9,445 nucleotides of DNA, taken from positions 1 to 9,445 of the forward strand of contig JAUNJW010000068.1 in assembly GCA_030533035.1 (NCBI GenBank), written 5' to 3'. This DNA is from Erysipelotrichaceae bacterium (GTDB lineage: Bacteria > Bacillota_I > Bacilli_A > Erysipelotrichales > Erysipelotrichaceae). Position 1 is the stretch's first letter. The number at the start of each line of letters is the position of its first letter. Under the pieces are notes generated by a model that searched no databases, had not been told where the DNA came from, and saw nothing but the letters and a program-made list of their open reading frames with translations. Below, piece after piece: positions 1 to 6,970 of the stretch. The translations under genes and the position numbers were made by a program.

Positions 1-80
1 CCATCCGTCATTCAGCCCGCACGCTGCCTTGCCTGCATATCATCGCGCTGTAAGGGCTGAACATAGTTGGAGGAAAACGC

Positions 81-1859
81 ATGAACAGTAAAAATACGCA
101 GATGATCACAAAACTCATGTTCCGGCTGCTGCCGGTACAGGCAGTTCTGGCGGCGATCGGTTCCATAAACGGAATTGTATCCGGTTTTTTCGCAGCCAAT
201 TATGTCGGAATCGACGCCATGAGCGCAGTCAGCCTGTATGGTCCGCTGTCAATGTTTATCGGCGCTGTGGGAACGATGATCACCGGCGGCTGCGCCGTGA
301 TCTGCGGGAAATACCTGGGGCAGAACCGGAATGATAAACTGCAGGACGTTTTTTCCTTTGATATCCTTCTGTCTGCTGTTATTTCTCTGTTTTTTACAGT
401 CCTGTTCCTGTTTATGGGTGTTTTCCGGAAGACCGGATTATTTACATCCGATCCGGTGCTCAGACCTGTCTTCAGCCGGTATCTGATCGGTCAGGCAATC
501 GGTATTCTGCCCATGATCCTTGCAAACCAGCTTCCCGCATTTCTGACAATGGAGAACAGAGGCCGCAGGACACTGACCGCCAGCCTTGTTTATATTGCCG
601 TCAACCTTGTCTTGAACTATGTATTCGTCCAGCTGCTTTCCCTGCAGGAATTCGGACTCGCCCTGGCCTCTTCGCTGGGCATGTGGGTTTTCTTTGCCGT
701 GCAGGCGCAGTACTTCTTTTCCAGCCGGTCGCATCTGAAAATGCGTCCCGGTCACTTTATGAAAGACGAGTGTCTTGAGATCTTCAAGGTGGGACTGCCG
801 GGAGCAGCGACATATATGTATATGACGGTCCGGGGTCTCGCAGTCAACAACATGATCGGTTCCGCATGCGGAAGCGCGGGTCTGTCCGCTTTTGCGGCCG
901 CCAACAATCTGCTCGGCTTTTTCTGGGCAATCCCCGGCGGGATGCAGGCAGTGTCGAGACTGATGTTCAGTGTCAGTGTCGGTGAGGAAGACAGGCAGAC
1001 CCTGACAGATATCATGCGTGTCATGTTCTTCCGGTACCTGCCGCTGATGGGAGCCGTCATCGTGCTGATCATCGCCGGCGCGCCGCTGCTGACACAGCTG
1101 TATTTCCACGATCCTTCCTCCGATGTATACCGCATGATGACTGACGGCCTGCGGATTCTTCCGCTGTGCATGCCATTCTCCATCATTGCCGCCCACTTTG
1201 TCCTTTACCGCCAGGCCGCCGGACAGCAGACATTCGTTCATATCATGTCGCTTCTGGACGGTGTGATCAGCGTTACATTGTTCTCTGCCCTTCTGATTAA
1301 GCCTCTCGGGCTGAATGCCGTCTATATTGCCAACGTGCTGAACGGGATCGTCACAACACTGTATGTGATTTTGTATGCATGGAAAGCGAACAGGCATATG
1401 CCCCGCAGCATAGAGGATCTGATGGCGATTCCGGAAGACTTCGGCGTACCGGAAACAGACAGGATCGACATCAGCGTCACAACAAAACAGGAAGTTGTCA
1501 CACTGGCAGAAAACATCCAGAAATTCTGTCTGGAAAAAGGTGTTGATGAAAAGCGTGCCTATATCGCCGGACTGGCTATGGAAGAGATGGCAGGCAATGT
1601 CATTTCCCACGGTTTCACCAAAGACACTAAAAGGCACAGCGTGGATACAAGAGTAGTATATAAAGACGGCAGTATCACCCTGCGGATCCGGGATGACTGC
1701 ATTCCGTTCAATCCCGAAGAACGTGCGGAAATGATCGATGAAGAGGATCCGCTCAGGAATATCGGAATCCGTATGATTTACAGAATTATGGATGATATCG
1801 AGTACCAGAATCTGCTGGGGCTGAATATCCTGACAATCCGGCTCTGTGACCGCGGCTGA
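81..1859 (+). CDS. MATE-family efflux transporter with fused C-terminal RsbW-like ATP-binding domain
   Basis: 592 residues, well beyond the ~450 usual for MATE antiporters, which export drugs or cations across the inner membrane using Na+ or H+. Residues ~10-435 are a hydrophobic multi-helix region with MATE-like repeats; segments such as AANYVGIDAMSAVSLYGP near the N-terminus and FAAANNLLGFFWAIPGG in the second half fit the family. After a linker (~437-465), residues ~466-590 resemble a GHKL/HATPase_c_2 domain of the RsbW/SpoIIAB anti-sigma kinase type. The N-box has E502, N506 and H510 (EExxxNxxxH), a G1-like box reads RDDCIPFNP (D538-P545), and a G2-like segment holds NIGIRM (560-565) and later LGLNIL. 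Cys540 replaces the usual glycine of the DxG motif, so ATP binding is likely but kinase activity is unproven. The start has GGAGG at 69-73, seven bases upstream. The gene stands alone, followed by a terminator. A signalling role for the tail is inference. Confidence 0.88.
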   Translation: MNSKNTQMITKLMFRLLPVQAVLAAIGSINGIVSGFFAANYVGIDAMSAVSLYGPLSMFIGAVGTMITGGCAVICGKYLGQNRNDKLQDVFSFDILLSAVISLFFTVLFLFMGVFRKTGLFTSDPVLRPVFSRYLIGQAIGILPMILANQLPAFLTMENRGRRTLTASLVYIAVNLVLNYVFVQLLSLQEFGLALASSLGMWVFFAVQAQYFFSSRSHLKMRPGHFMKDECLEIFKVGLPGAATYMYMTVRGLAVNNMIGSACGSAGLSAFAAANNLLGFFWAIPGGMQAVSRLMFSVSVGEEDRQTLTDIMRVMFFRYLPLMGAVIVLIIAGAPLLTQLYFHDPSSDVYRMMTDGLRILPLCMPFSIIAAHFVLYRQAAGQQTFVHIMSLLDGVISVTLFSALLIKPLGLNAVYIANVLNGIVTTLYVILYAWKANRHMPRSIEDLMAIPEDFGVPETDRIDISVTTKQEVVTLAENIQKFCLEKGVDEKRAYIAGLAMEEMAGNVISHGFTKDTKRHSVDTRVVYKDGSITLRIRDDCIPFNPEERAEMIDEEDPLRNIGIRMIYRIMDDIEYQNLLGLNILTIRLCDRG

Positions 1860-1897
1860 TATTCAGTTAAGCGATGAGTCCGTATGATCCATCACCA

Positions 1898-1930
1898 AAA
1901 AAAGGACCAGCATTATGCCGATCCTTTTTT
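1898..1930. terminator. Bidirectional intrinsic terminator between the MATE gene and tRNA-Asn
   Basis: The inverted repeat AAAAAAGGA (1898-1906) / TCCTTTTTT (1922-1930) brackets a loop that itself contains GCAT-T-ATGC. Read on either strand it gives a stem followed by a run of T, so it can end both the MATE transcript (+) and the converging tRNA transcript (-). The stem is A/T-rich and carries its own U-tract. Confidence 0.75.
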
Positions 1931-1933
1931 ATA

Positions 1934-2009
1934 TGGCGCCTTAAACAGGGCTCGAACCTGTGACCTAGCGGTTAACAGCCGCTCGCTCTGCCGACTGAGC
2001 TATTAAGGC
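1934..2009 (-). tRNA. tRNA-Asn (anticodon GTT)
   Basis: The reverse strand folds into a complete cloverleaf. The acceptor stem is GCCTTAA/TTAAGGC, the D-arm GCTC/GAGC, and the anticodon stem AGCGG/CCGCT around loop CTGTTAA (anticodon GTT). A 5-nt variable loop is followed by T-arm ACAGG-TTCGAGC-CCTGT, discriminator G and an encoded CCA. Every stem is fully paired. It is a single tRNA with its own promoter and terminator. Confidence 0.97.
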
Positions 2010-2018
2010 AGCAAAAGA

Positions 2019-2047
2019 ATATTACCACAGGGTCCCTGTTTGTGCAA
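2019..2047 (-). promoter_or_regulatory. Promoter of tRNA-Asn
   Basis: On the minus strand TTGCAC (2042-2047) and TAATAT (2019-2024) are separated by exactly 17 bp. The -10 is preceded by TGG, giving an extended -10. The predicted start lies only a few bases before the mature 5' end at 2009. The spacer holds a small palindrome, CAGGG-A-CCCTG, of unknown meaning. Confidence 0.75.
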
Positions 2048-2112
2048 GCGGTTTTTCCTAAAAAAGTGTATTATGCAATCCGTTGATTTTTGCGGCTGTT
2101 ATACCGGCATTT

Positions 2113-2784
2113 TCACCAGACAAACGGAATCAGTCTGTATTTCACCCTGTTCTTATACTCACGGTATCCGGGCAGTCCTTCTTCCAGAACCATCTCCTCA
2201 TTGCGGATTCTTTTGGCCAGAATCGGAATACAGCCAAGCAGGATCACAAAGGAAATCAGTGAGCCAAGAACCAGTCCCATGGACACGAAAAGCAGGATCG
2301 CTGCCGCGTACATCGGATGGCGGACAATTCCATACAGACCTGTGTCGATGACCTTCTGCCCTTCCTGAACTTCGACGGTTCTTGAAAGAAAAGCATTTTC
2401 ACGCATGACTTCTCCCCAGAGCGCGTAAGCCAGAAGGAAGAGCACTGTGCCGGTTATACTGACCCAGAAAGGCAGAAGCAGGAATTGATACCGGAAAGAC
2501 AGACCGGCCGCGATAAATGCGCCGACAAACATGAGCCCGCTGAAAAGGATCACCATTTTCTGCTCGGATTCCTGCTCGTTGGCATTGAGACGTTTTTTCA
2601 ATAATTCCGGGTTTTTCACCATCATGATCAGGCCGGCAAGAAACATCGGAATGAAGAGGATACCCATCAGAAGCCATGCCTGGGGATACTCCGCTGTTCC
2701 GGCCGGGACAAACAATAATGCGCCCATCAGGACAATGCCGGCGAGAAATCTGATGATTGCCTGAATAAACAGTTTTACGGTCAT
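2113..2784 (-). CDS. Isoprenylcysteine carboxyl methyltransferase-like membrane protein
   Basis: 223 residues with five or so hydrophobic segments and a C-terminal half typical of the ICMT/PEMT-like membrane methyltransferase superfamily. The hallmark RHPMY is at 155-159, preceded by DTGLYGIV. NEE (195-197) follows, and the protein ends GYREYKNRVKYRLIPFVW. In this superfamily the RHP and NEE regions contribute to the S-adenosylmethionine site facing the cytoplasm. Bacterial members modify small or lipid-like substrates and very few have known ones. The ATG is preceded by AAGGAG, which lies inside the last codons of the upstream hydrolase; only one base separates that gene's stop from this start, so the two are surely co-transcribed and probably translationally coupled. 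No convincing terminator follows in 2051-2112. The substrate cannot be told from sequence. Confidence 0.85.
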   Translation of the reverse strand: MTVKLFIQAIIRFLAGIVLMGALLFVPAGTAEYPQAWLLMGILFIPMFLAGLIMMVKNPELLKKRLNANEQESEQKMVILFSGLMFVGAFIAAGLSFRYQFLLLPFWVSITGTVLFLLAYALWGEVMRENAFLSRTVEVQEGQKVIDTGLYGIVRHPMYAAAILLFVSMGLVLGSLISFVILLGCIPILAKRIRNEEMVLEEGLPGYREYKNRVKYRLIPFVW

Positions 2785-2785
2785 A

Positions 2786-3604
2786 TTACTCCTTCAGCAG
2801 CCGGACAAAGTCACGGATGATCTTATTGACCTCCTCCGGTTTGTCCGTATTTGAATTGTGGCCCGCATTTTCAATCCACATGATGGGCAGGCCTTCTTTC
2901 TTTGCCCAGCGGCGGTTGTAGCTCTTTGCGGAACCGGCTTCATCTTTTACACCGCAGATCAGAACGGCAGGACAGTCAATGACATAGGGAAGATCTGCTT
3001 CCATCGCTTCCGCCAGCATTCTGTATCCATTGTCAGACAGGCGGTAATATTCCTCTTTTGTATAACTGTCTATGAAAAGTGCCATCAGTGAACGTCCGTA
3101 CTCTGTTTTTGAAACACCTTCTATACCTGTTTTTCTCATCAGCTTCCAGGGGATTGCCTTGAACATCGGTCCGGTTCTCTTGAGAAGCCAGATTTCAGCA
3201 GCGGTGACATAGCAGCGTTTGAGCGGTGCGGAGTCAATGGAAACAAACCCGGCGGTTTCTCCCGGATACTTCTGCATAAAGCACTGGGAAACATAGCCGC
3301 CCATTGACTGGCCGATCAGAACAGGACGTTCGACCTTTTCCTTCTGCAGGATTTCATGGAGCCACTGTGCTTTGTCCATGAGGGTGAAATTCAGCTCGAA
3401 CGGTCTTGAGGCGGCATGACCCGGCGCGTCCCATAAAAGAAGATTGAATTCTGACTCAAATTCCTCTGTCTGTTTGTCAAACAGACGGTGGTCAGCAGTC
3501 AGTCCCGCCAGCATGACCAGTGTTTTCCGGTCCGCCCTGATGTCATTGGTCCAGTAGTGGATGATACCGGAAGATGTTTCGTGTGTTTTTTCATACATGG
3601 TCAT
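2786..3604 (-). CDS. Alpha/beta-hydrolase fold protein
   Basis: 272 residues, a normal length for the alpha/beta hydrolase (Abhydrolase_1/6) superfamily of soluble esterases, lipases and related enzymes. The nucleophile elbow is GQSMGG with Ser100. The likely acid is Asp221 (CGVKDEAG) and the base His249 (NAGHNSN), so the full triad is present in the right order. The oxyanion-loop region is LVMLAGLTADHRLF near residue 30-40, with LWDAPGHAAS following as in proteobacterial and clostridial hydrolases. No signal peptide is seen. The start at 3604 is set by AAAGGA upstream and by the ATGA overlap with the out-of-frame tail of the tetR gene; a second ATG lies two codons downstream. Its place between a TetR regulator and a membrane methyltransferase suggests detoxification or modification of a small hydrophobic compound, which is inference. 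Confidence 0.88.
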   Translation of the reverse strand: MTMYEKTHETSSGIIHYWTNDIRADRKTLVMLAGLTADHRLFDKQTEEFESEFNLLLWDAPGHAASRPFELNFTLMDKAQWLHEILQKEKVERPVLIGQSMGGYVSQCFMQKYPGETAGFVSIDSAPLKRCYVTAAEIWLLKRTGPMFKAIPWKLMRKTGIEGVSKTEYGRSLMALFIDSYTKEEYYRLSDNGYRMLAEAMEADLPYVIDCPAVLICGVKDEAGSAKSYNRRWAKKEGLPIMWIENAGHNSNTDKPEEVNKIIRDFVRLLKE

Positions 3605-3772
3605 TTTGTGTCATCCTTTCTGCGCAGGTAAACGGATTTCCAGAAATCAACCAGTCTGGAAAAGTCTTCTTCCATCTGATCAACATCCATATTCCCCTGC
3701 TGCATCTTTTCCCACAGGCAGCCTTCCGACGCCCAGTACATTTCTTTGTACATCATCTCCAGGTCGATTCCG
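3601..3772 (-). pseudogene. Out-of-frame C-terminal remnant of the TetR-family regulator
   Basis: Directly after the point where the upstream TetR frame is lost, the neighbouring frame reads GIDLEMMYKEMYWASEG and continues for 56 residues to a TGA at 3601-3603. This is what the end of a TetR/AcrR ligand-binding domain looks like (compare the recurring FxPxIDLEMMxKE pattern in that family). Restoring one G in the CC(G)GGAATC context near 3769-3773 joins it to the N-terminal part to give a normal 207-residue protein. The TGA overlaps the hydrolase ATG as ATGA, a typical operon junction, which independently supports this being the ancestral 3' end. It lacks its own start signal and is probably not translated. 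A sequencing or assembly error is an equally simple explanation. Confidence 0.85.
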
Positions 3773-4223
3773 GGATGAAATCATCGGGATCCAGTTCCTG
3801 CAGTTTTCTTTTCGCGTGGACAGCCAGGTATTTTTCCATGCTTCGCTGGATATCTGCGCTGACTTCCGGATCCTTTTCATAGAAAGCCCGTACCGCGAAT
3901 ACACCGATATCCGGATAGCGGCGCATCAGCCGCAGCTTGGCGTACATGCCGCTGTACATACTGCTGAACAGATCCTTCTGTTCATAGCTGCCGCTCTTTT
4001 CCATTTCCTCGATGGTGATTCTGGCACAGGTATCCCATAAGAAGAGATAAAGTTCCTTCTTGTTGTGAAAATAGTGGAACAGAAGCGACTTGGAAATGCC
4101 GGCAGCTGCCGCGATTTCACTCACCGGGCTTTTTTTGTAGGTGTTCATGGAAAACACATGAAAGCCCGCATTGAGGATCTGCTGCTGTTTTTCTGACGGC
4201 AGTGCATAAAACTTCGGATTCAT
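3753..4223 (-). CDS. TetR/AcrR-family transcriptional regulator, truncated by frameshift
   Basis: 156 residues in the open frame. Residues ~9-60 form the classic TetR DNA-binding domain: helices 1-2 (SEKQQQILNAGFHVFSMNTY) and the helix-turn-helix SPVSEIAAAAGISKSLLFHYF with KKELYLFL following. Residues ~65-151 are the first part of the ligand-binding/dimer domain. The frame then slips after Pro151 and stops with ESTWR, whereas TetR proteins are usually ~190-210 residues. The lost 56 residues include the helices that normally build the dimer interface, so the product as written is probably inactive as a repressor, and the operon may be deregulated. The start has a strong GGAGGTGA site (4227-4234) six bases upstream. 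It is first in the operon tetR-hydrolase-methyltransferase, which TetR would be expected to autoregulate. Confidence 0.82.
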   Translation of the reverse strand: MNPKFYALPSEKQQQILNAGFHVFSMNTYKKSPVSEIAAAAGISKSLLFHYFHNKKELYLFLWDTCARITIEEMEKSGSYEQKDLFSSMYSGMYAKLRLMRRYPDIGVFAVRAFYEKDPEVSADIQRSMEKYLAVHAKRKLQELDPDDFIPESTWR

Positions 4224-4235
4224 CTGTCACCTCCG

Positions 4236-4252
4236 TTAACCGGTCCGGTCAA
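4236..4252. promoter_or_regulatory. Probable TetR operator (17-bp palindrome)
   Basis: TTAACCGGTCCGGTCAA is a palindrome about the central T4244, with seven of eight arm pairs matching (one G/T mismatch pair). It sits between the proposed -10 and the ribosome binding site of the tetR gene, the standard place for TetR autorepression. An additional inverted half-site TTGACCG occurs at 4269-4275, facing CGGTCAA at 4246-4252 across 16 bp. Binding by this TetR is inference. Confidence 0.65.
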
Positions 4253-4256
4253 TGAC

Positions 4257-4262
4257 ATCATA
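4257..4262 (-). promoter_or_regulatory. Candidate -10 element of the tetR operon
   Basis: TATGAT on the minus strand, ~34 bases ahead of the start codon and directly upstream of the palindromic operator. No good -35 is found 16-18 bp upstream (TTCCGG at the 17-bp position), so the promoter is weak or activated, or the hexamer is fortuitous. Confidence 0.4.
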
Positions 4263-4293
4263 CGTCCGTTGACCGTTTCCCGGAAGACCCCCG

Positions 4294-4325
4294 AAAAAAA
4301 CTGCTGTCCATAAAAAGACAGCAGT
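4294..4325 (-). terminator. Intrinsic terminator of the ABC exporter/CPBP operon
   Basis: The minus strand reads ACTGCTGTC, an 8-nt loop, GACAGCAGT, then TTTTTTT partly shared with the stem end (4294-4300). The nine stem pairs are perfect and the hairpin begins four bases after the stop codon at 4330. It separates this operon from the tetR operon downstream, which needs its own promoter. Confidence 0.92.
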
Positions 4326-4329
4326 CAGA

Positions 4330-6966
4330 TCATGAAAGGAATGAAATAACAAACAGGGCCAGGCAGGCAATGGTGAAGAAGATCATGCCCGGATTCACAC
4401 AGGCAGCTGTGAATGAGGAACCCCTGGGAATCTGGAGCGCTTCTTTTGTAAAGCTGATTTCCCGCAGTTCTTTGACAAACAGGACAAATCCGGCCAGTGC
4501 CATTGCCAGGATCAGAACAAGGTAGAGAACCGGCAGCAGGACCTGGGGCATTGTCAGGATCTGGTGGAGCGGAAGTATCATCATCTGATTGATATGGGAG
4601 AAGAAGCTTACCAGATTGGAAGCCACAAGCGGTCCGACGATGCCGCCGATGAAATTGACAAACATGTGCAGGCCGATGGTATAGCGCAGCCTTCCGGTTT
4701 TCAGATAGACATAGCCGAAAATGATACCCAGGGCTGCCGCGTAGAAGAACTGGGCAAAGTTGCCGTGGAACAGTCCGAACATGACTCCGGAAAGGATGAC
4801 AGCAGTCCTGCCGCCATACACATGCATGCGGTCAATCAGCTGCTTTCTGAATACATACTCTTCCACTAACGGCGCCATGATCACCATGAATACCAGTCTC
4901 TGCACCAGTGTGCCGTCCCCGCTGAGCTCACCGATAGGATTTTCAGCCGCCGTATGGAATAACGACGAGAAGATCACCGTGAACAGTGTGCCGATCAGAT
5001 TGCCGGCATACATGATAAAGATGCAGATCACCGGCAGGATGAAGAAGTATTTTATCGGAAGCCGGCGTTCTTGCAGTTTCACGGCCGGAATCTTTTTCAG
5101 CAGTAACAGCCCGATGACAATGGACAGATACAGAGGCAGGAATGTCGCCAGCCAGAAAAGCCACTGCTCAGCTGACTGCAGGCGGTCTGCCAGAAGACGT
5201 CCTGTGGCAACCTGCAGCACGCTTGTCAGCACAAGGATCATGCCGGTAAATAAACCGATTGAGGAGAAGGCCTTTTTTGTGCCGGGCTGCAGTGTTTCAC
5301 TGCCGTCCGTTTCAATGTCCCTGCCGCCGCACGGTTCGACGAAGACGCCGGCCAGGCCCAGAAACAGCATGCCCAGATACATGTTGATCAATGTGCAGAT
5401 GAAGGCCGCTGCCGCCGTGTAGTTGAAGACAATGCCGACTGCCATGACAGCGATATCCGGCAGCAGGCCGAAATAAATAAACAGGATCTGGATCGTCTGC
5501 TTGATTGTCATGCCGATCGACTGGGGAATGGAAAGCGACAGGAATGTGCCGACATTGACCGCATAGAAATCGACAGACACAATCAGCGGCAGCCAGATCA
5601 GCGCATGCAGCGGATTGGCACCCAGGATCAATGCCCCTGCCAGCAGGCCCGGAATCAGGTCCAGAAGGCAGTTCACACTTCCTGACAGTAAGGACCAGAA
5701 GAGTTTTTTCCATGTCTTTTCAGGAATCAGACGGAAGTAATCCAGCCTGGTGTCCTCGCTTAACGGATTGTTCAGGGCCCGGAAGAAAACCAGGACCGCG
5801 AACATGATTGCCAGCGGCAGAAGGCTCTGTGTCTCTACAACAAAGCGCATGAACGCTGCGGCCAGTATGCCTGCCGCCAGATAGAATTCCGCTGTCTTGG
5901 TGAAGTATTTCAGATGGGCGAAGCGGAACCGGTTGTACAAGGTGCGGAAGAAATAGACATTCGCGCCGCTGCCGTAATGGAAGCCGTCTCTTTCAAGCTT
6001 TTCACTGCGGTCCTTTTTGCGTTTCATGAAGCCGGTCTGTTCTGTCCTGGCCGCCATGAGTTCTGCGACCTCCTGGGATTTCATCATCGCGTCTTCATAG
6101 AAGTCCACATCCATCCGCCAGATCAGGTTCATGACAATGATCCCGCCGGCGATCAGCAGCGCCAGGAAGACCAGTGCCATCAGGTAATTTCCTCTTAAGG
6201 CCGAGGAACAGAACCCTCTGATCCAGCCCCAGAAAGGAATCCACATGGTCCATCTGGCGTTGATGAAGGCGTTGGCCGCCTGGATCAGTGTTCCCTCATA
6301 ACGTGTGGAGAACAGCCAGAAACCGCCTGCCAGCAGCACAATCAGAACATAGAGTGCTTTATCGACATTTTCCTTGAACAGCCTGCTTTTCGAGGAAAGC
6401 AGATAGGTCAGCAGCTGCAGAAGCTTGCCGCTCATCAGGGTCAGGCACCAGGCGGCAATCAGTGCCAGCGCCGCCGGCAAGCTGACGCCGACATTCAATA
6501 CAAGATTTGGAATCTGGAAAAGAAGATAAATGGAGCCGACCACCGCCATGCCCAGCTGTGTTCCAAGGCGGAACATCAGTACAGACTGCGGTTTCATCGG
6601 GGAAGCGAACAGCAGGTTGACATCCGCCGGCAGAAAGATCTTTCCGGCCTGCGACTGGGCGGAGATAACACTGTAGGCAAAAATGCCAAGGACAATGCCG
6701 GCCACAGCCATTTCCGTAATATCAATGCCGCTGACCCCTAATTTCTCTTCAATTGAGAATTCTTCTTCAGGTTCAATGATTTCCACAGGTTCTTCAATAA
6801 CTTCCGGCGCGTTTTCTTCCGCCGCCTCCTCGAGGGAGGCAATACCGATCCCGATCAAACCGCCGATCAGTCCGCAGGCAAGAATCAGCACCAGAACCCA
6901 TGTCTTGAACAGTTTGCGGAGCTGGTTGAAGACCGAGTGCAGCGCGTAATAGCCAAACAGTCTCAT
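4330..6966 (-). CDS. ABC-exporter-type permease fused to a CPBP intramembrane protease
   Basis: 878 residues, very hydrophobic, in two parts. Residues 1-~560 resemble the 'putative ABC exporter' permease family (Pfam ABC_export type), with a first helix at ~22-44 followed by a Glu-rich loop (14 Glu within 46-74). Residues ~590-800 form a CPBP (CaaX-protease/bacteriocin-processing) domain with all three conserved motifs: EExxxR at E702-R707, FxxxH ending at His734, and HxxxN at His767-Asn771. In this family these glutamates and histidines form the active site in the membrane. A final helix pair follows. The ATG is preceded by AGGAG inside the 3' end of the ATPase gene, four bases away, so the ATPase is the obvious partner. 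The transcript begins with a candidate Mn2+ riboswitch, which suggests metal efflux or metal-stress function; the substrate is not shown by the protein itself. Confidence 0.85.
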   Translation of the reverse strand: MRLFGYYALHSVFNQLRKLFKTWVLVLILACGLIGGLIGIGIASLEEAAEENAPEVIEEPVEIIEPEEEFSIEEKLGVSGIDITEMAVAGIVLGIFAYSVISAQSQAGKIFLPADVNLLFASPMKPQSVLMFRLGTQLGMAVVGSIYLLFQIPNLVLNVGVSLPAALALIAAWCLTLMSGKLLQLLTYLLSSKSRLFKENVDKALYVLIVLLAGGFWLFSTRYEGTLIQAANAFINARWTMWIPFWGWIRGFCSSALRGNYLMALVFLALLIAGGIIVMNLIWRMDVDFYEDAMMKSQEVAELMAARTEQTGFMKRKKDRSEKLERDGFHYGSGANVYFFRTLYNRFRFAHLKYFTKTAEFYLAAGILAAAFMRFVVETQSLLPLAIMFAVLVFFRALNNPLSEDTRLDYFRLIPEKTWKKLFWSLLSGSVNCLLDLIPGLLAGALILGANPLHALIWLPLIVSVDFYAVNVGTFLSLSIPQSIGMTIKQTIQILFIYFGLLPDIAVMAVGIVFNYTAAAAFICTLINMYLGMLFLGLAGVFVEPCGGRDIETDGSETLQPGTKKAFSSIGLFTGMILVLTSVLQVATGRLLADRLQSAEQWLFWLATFLPLYLSIVIGLLLLKKIPAVKLQERRLPIKYFFILPVICIFIMYAGNLIGTLFTVIFSSLFHTAAENPIGELSGDGTLVQRLVFMVIMAPLVEEYVFRKQLIDRMHVYGGRTAVILSGVMFGLFHGNFAQFFYAAALGIIFGYVYLKTGRLRYTIGLHMFVNFIGGIVGPLVASNLVSFFSHINQMMILPLHQILTMPQVLLPVLYLVLILAMALAGFVLFVKELREISFTKEALQIPRGSSFTAACVNPGMIFFTIACLALFVISFLS

Positions 6967-6970
6967 ACTG

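Noticed and set aside
1..80. A short open frame entering from the left edge and ending near the MATE start
   Set aside because: Too short to judge; none of the three frames shows a recognisable C-terminus, and no convincing promoter is seen either.
438..1637. A 399-codon open frame on the minus strand inside the MATE gene
   Set aside because: Antisense shadow: composition rich in His, Cys, Gln and Arg with no domain pattern, while the plus frame is an evident transporter.
2051..2112. A terminator for the tetR-hydrolase-methyltransferase operon
   Set aside because: No stable stem with a U-tract found on the minus strand here; transcription may read on into the tRNA gene or end at 1898-1930.
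4760..5422. A 220-codon plus-strand open frame over the permease-CPBP gene
   Set aside because: Antisense of a clear membrane protein; low-complexity Ser/Pro/Arg-rich content and no ribosome binding site.
5312..5713. A 133-codon minus-strand frame inside the permease gene
   Set aside because: Out-of-frame shadow of the permease; the real frame reads through the stretch with continuous transmembrane sequence.
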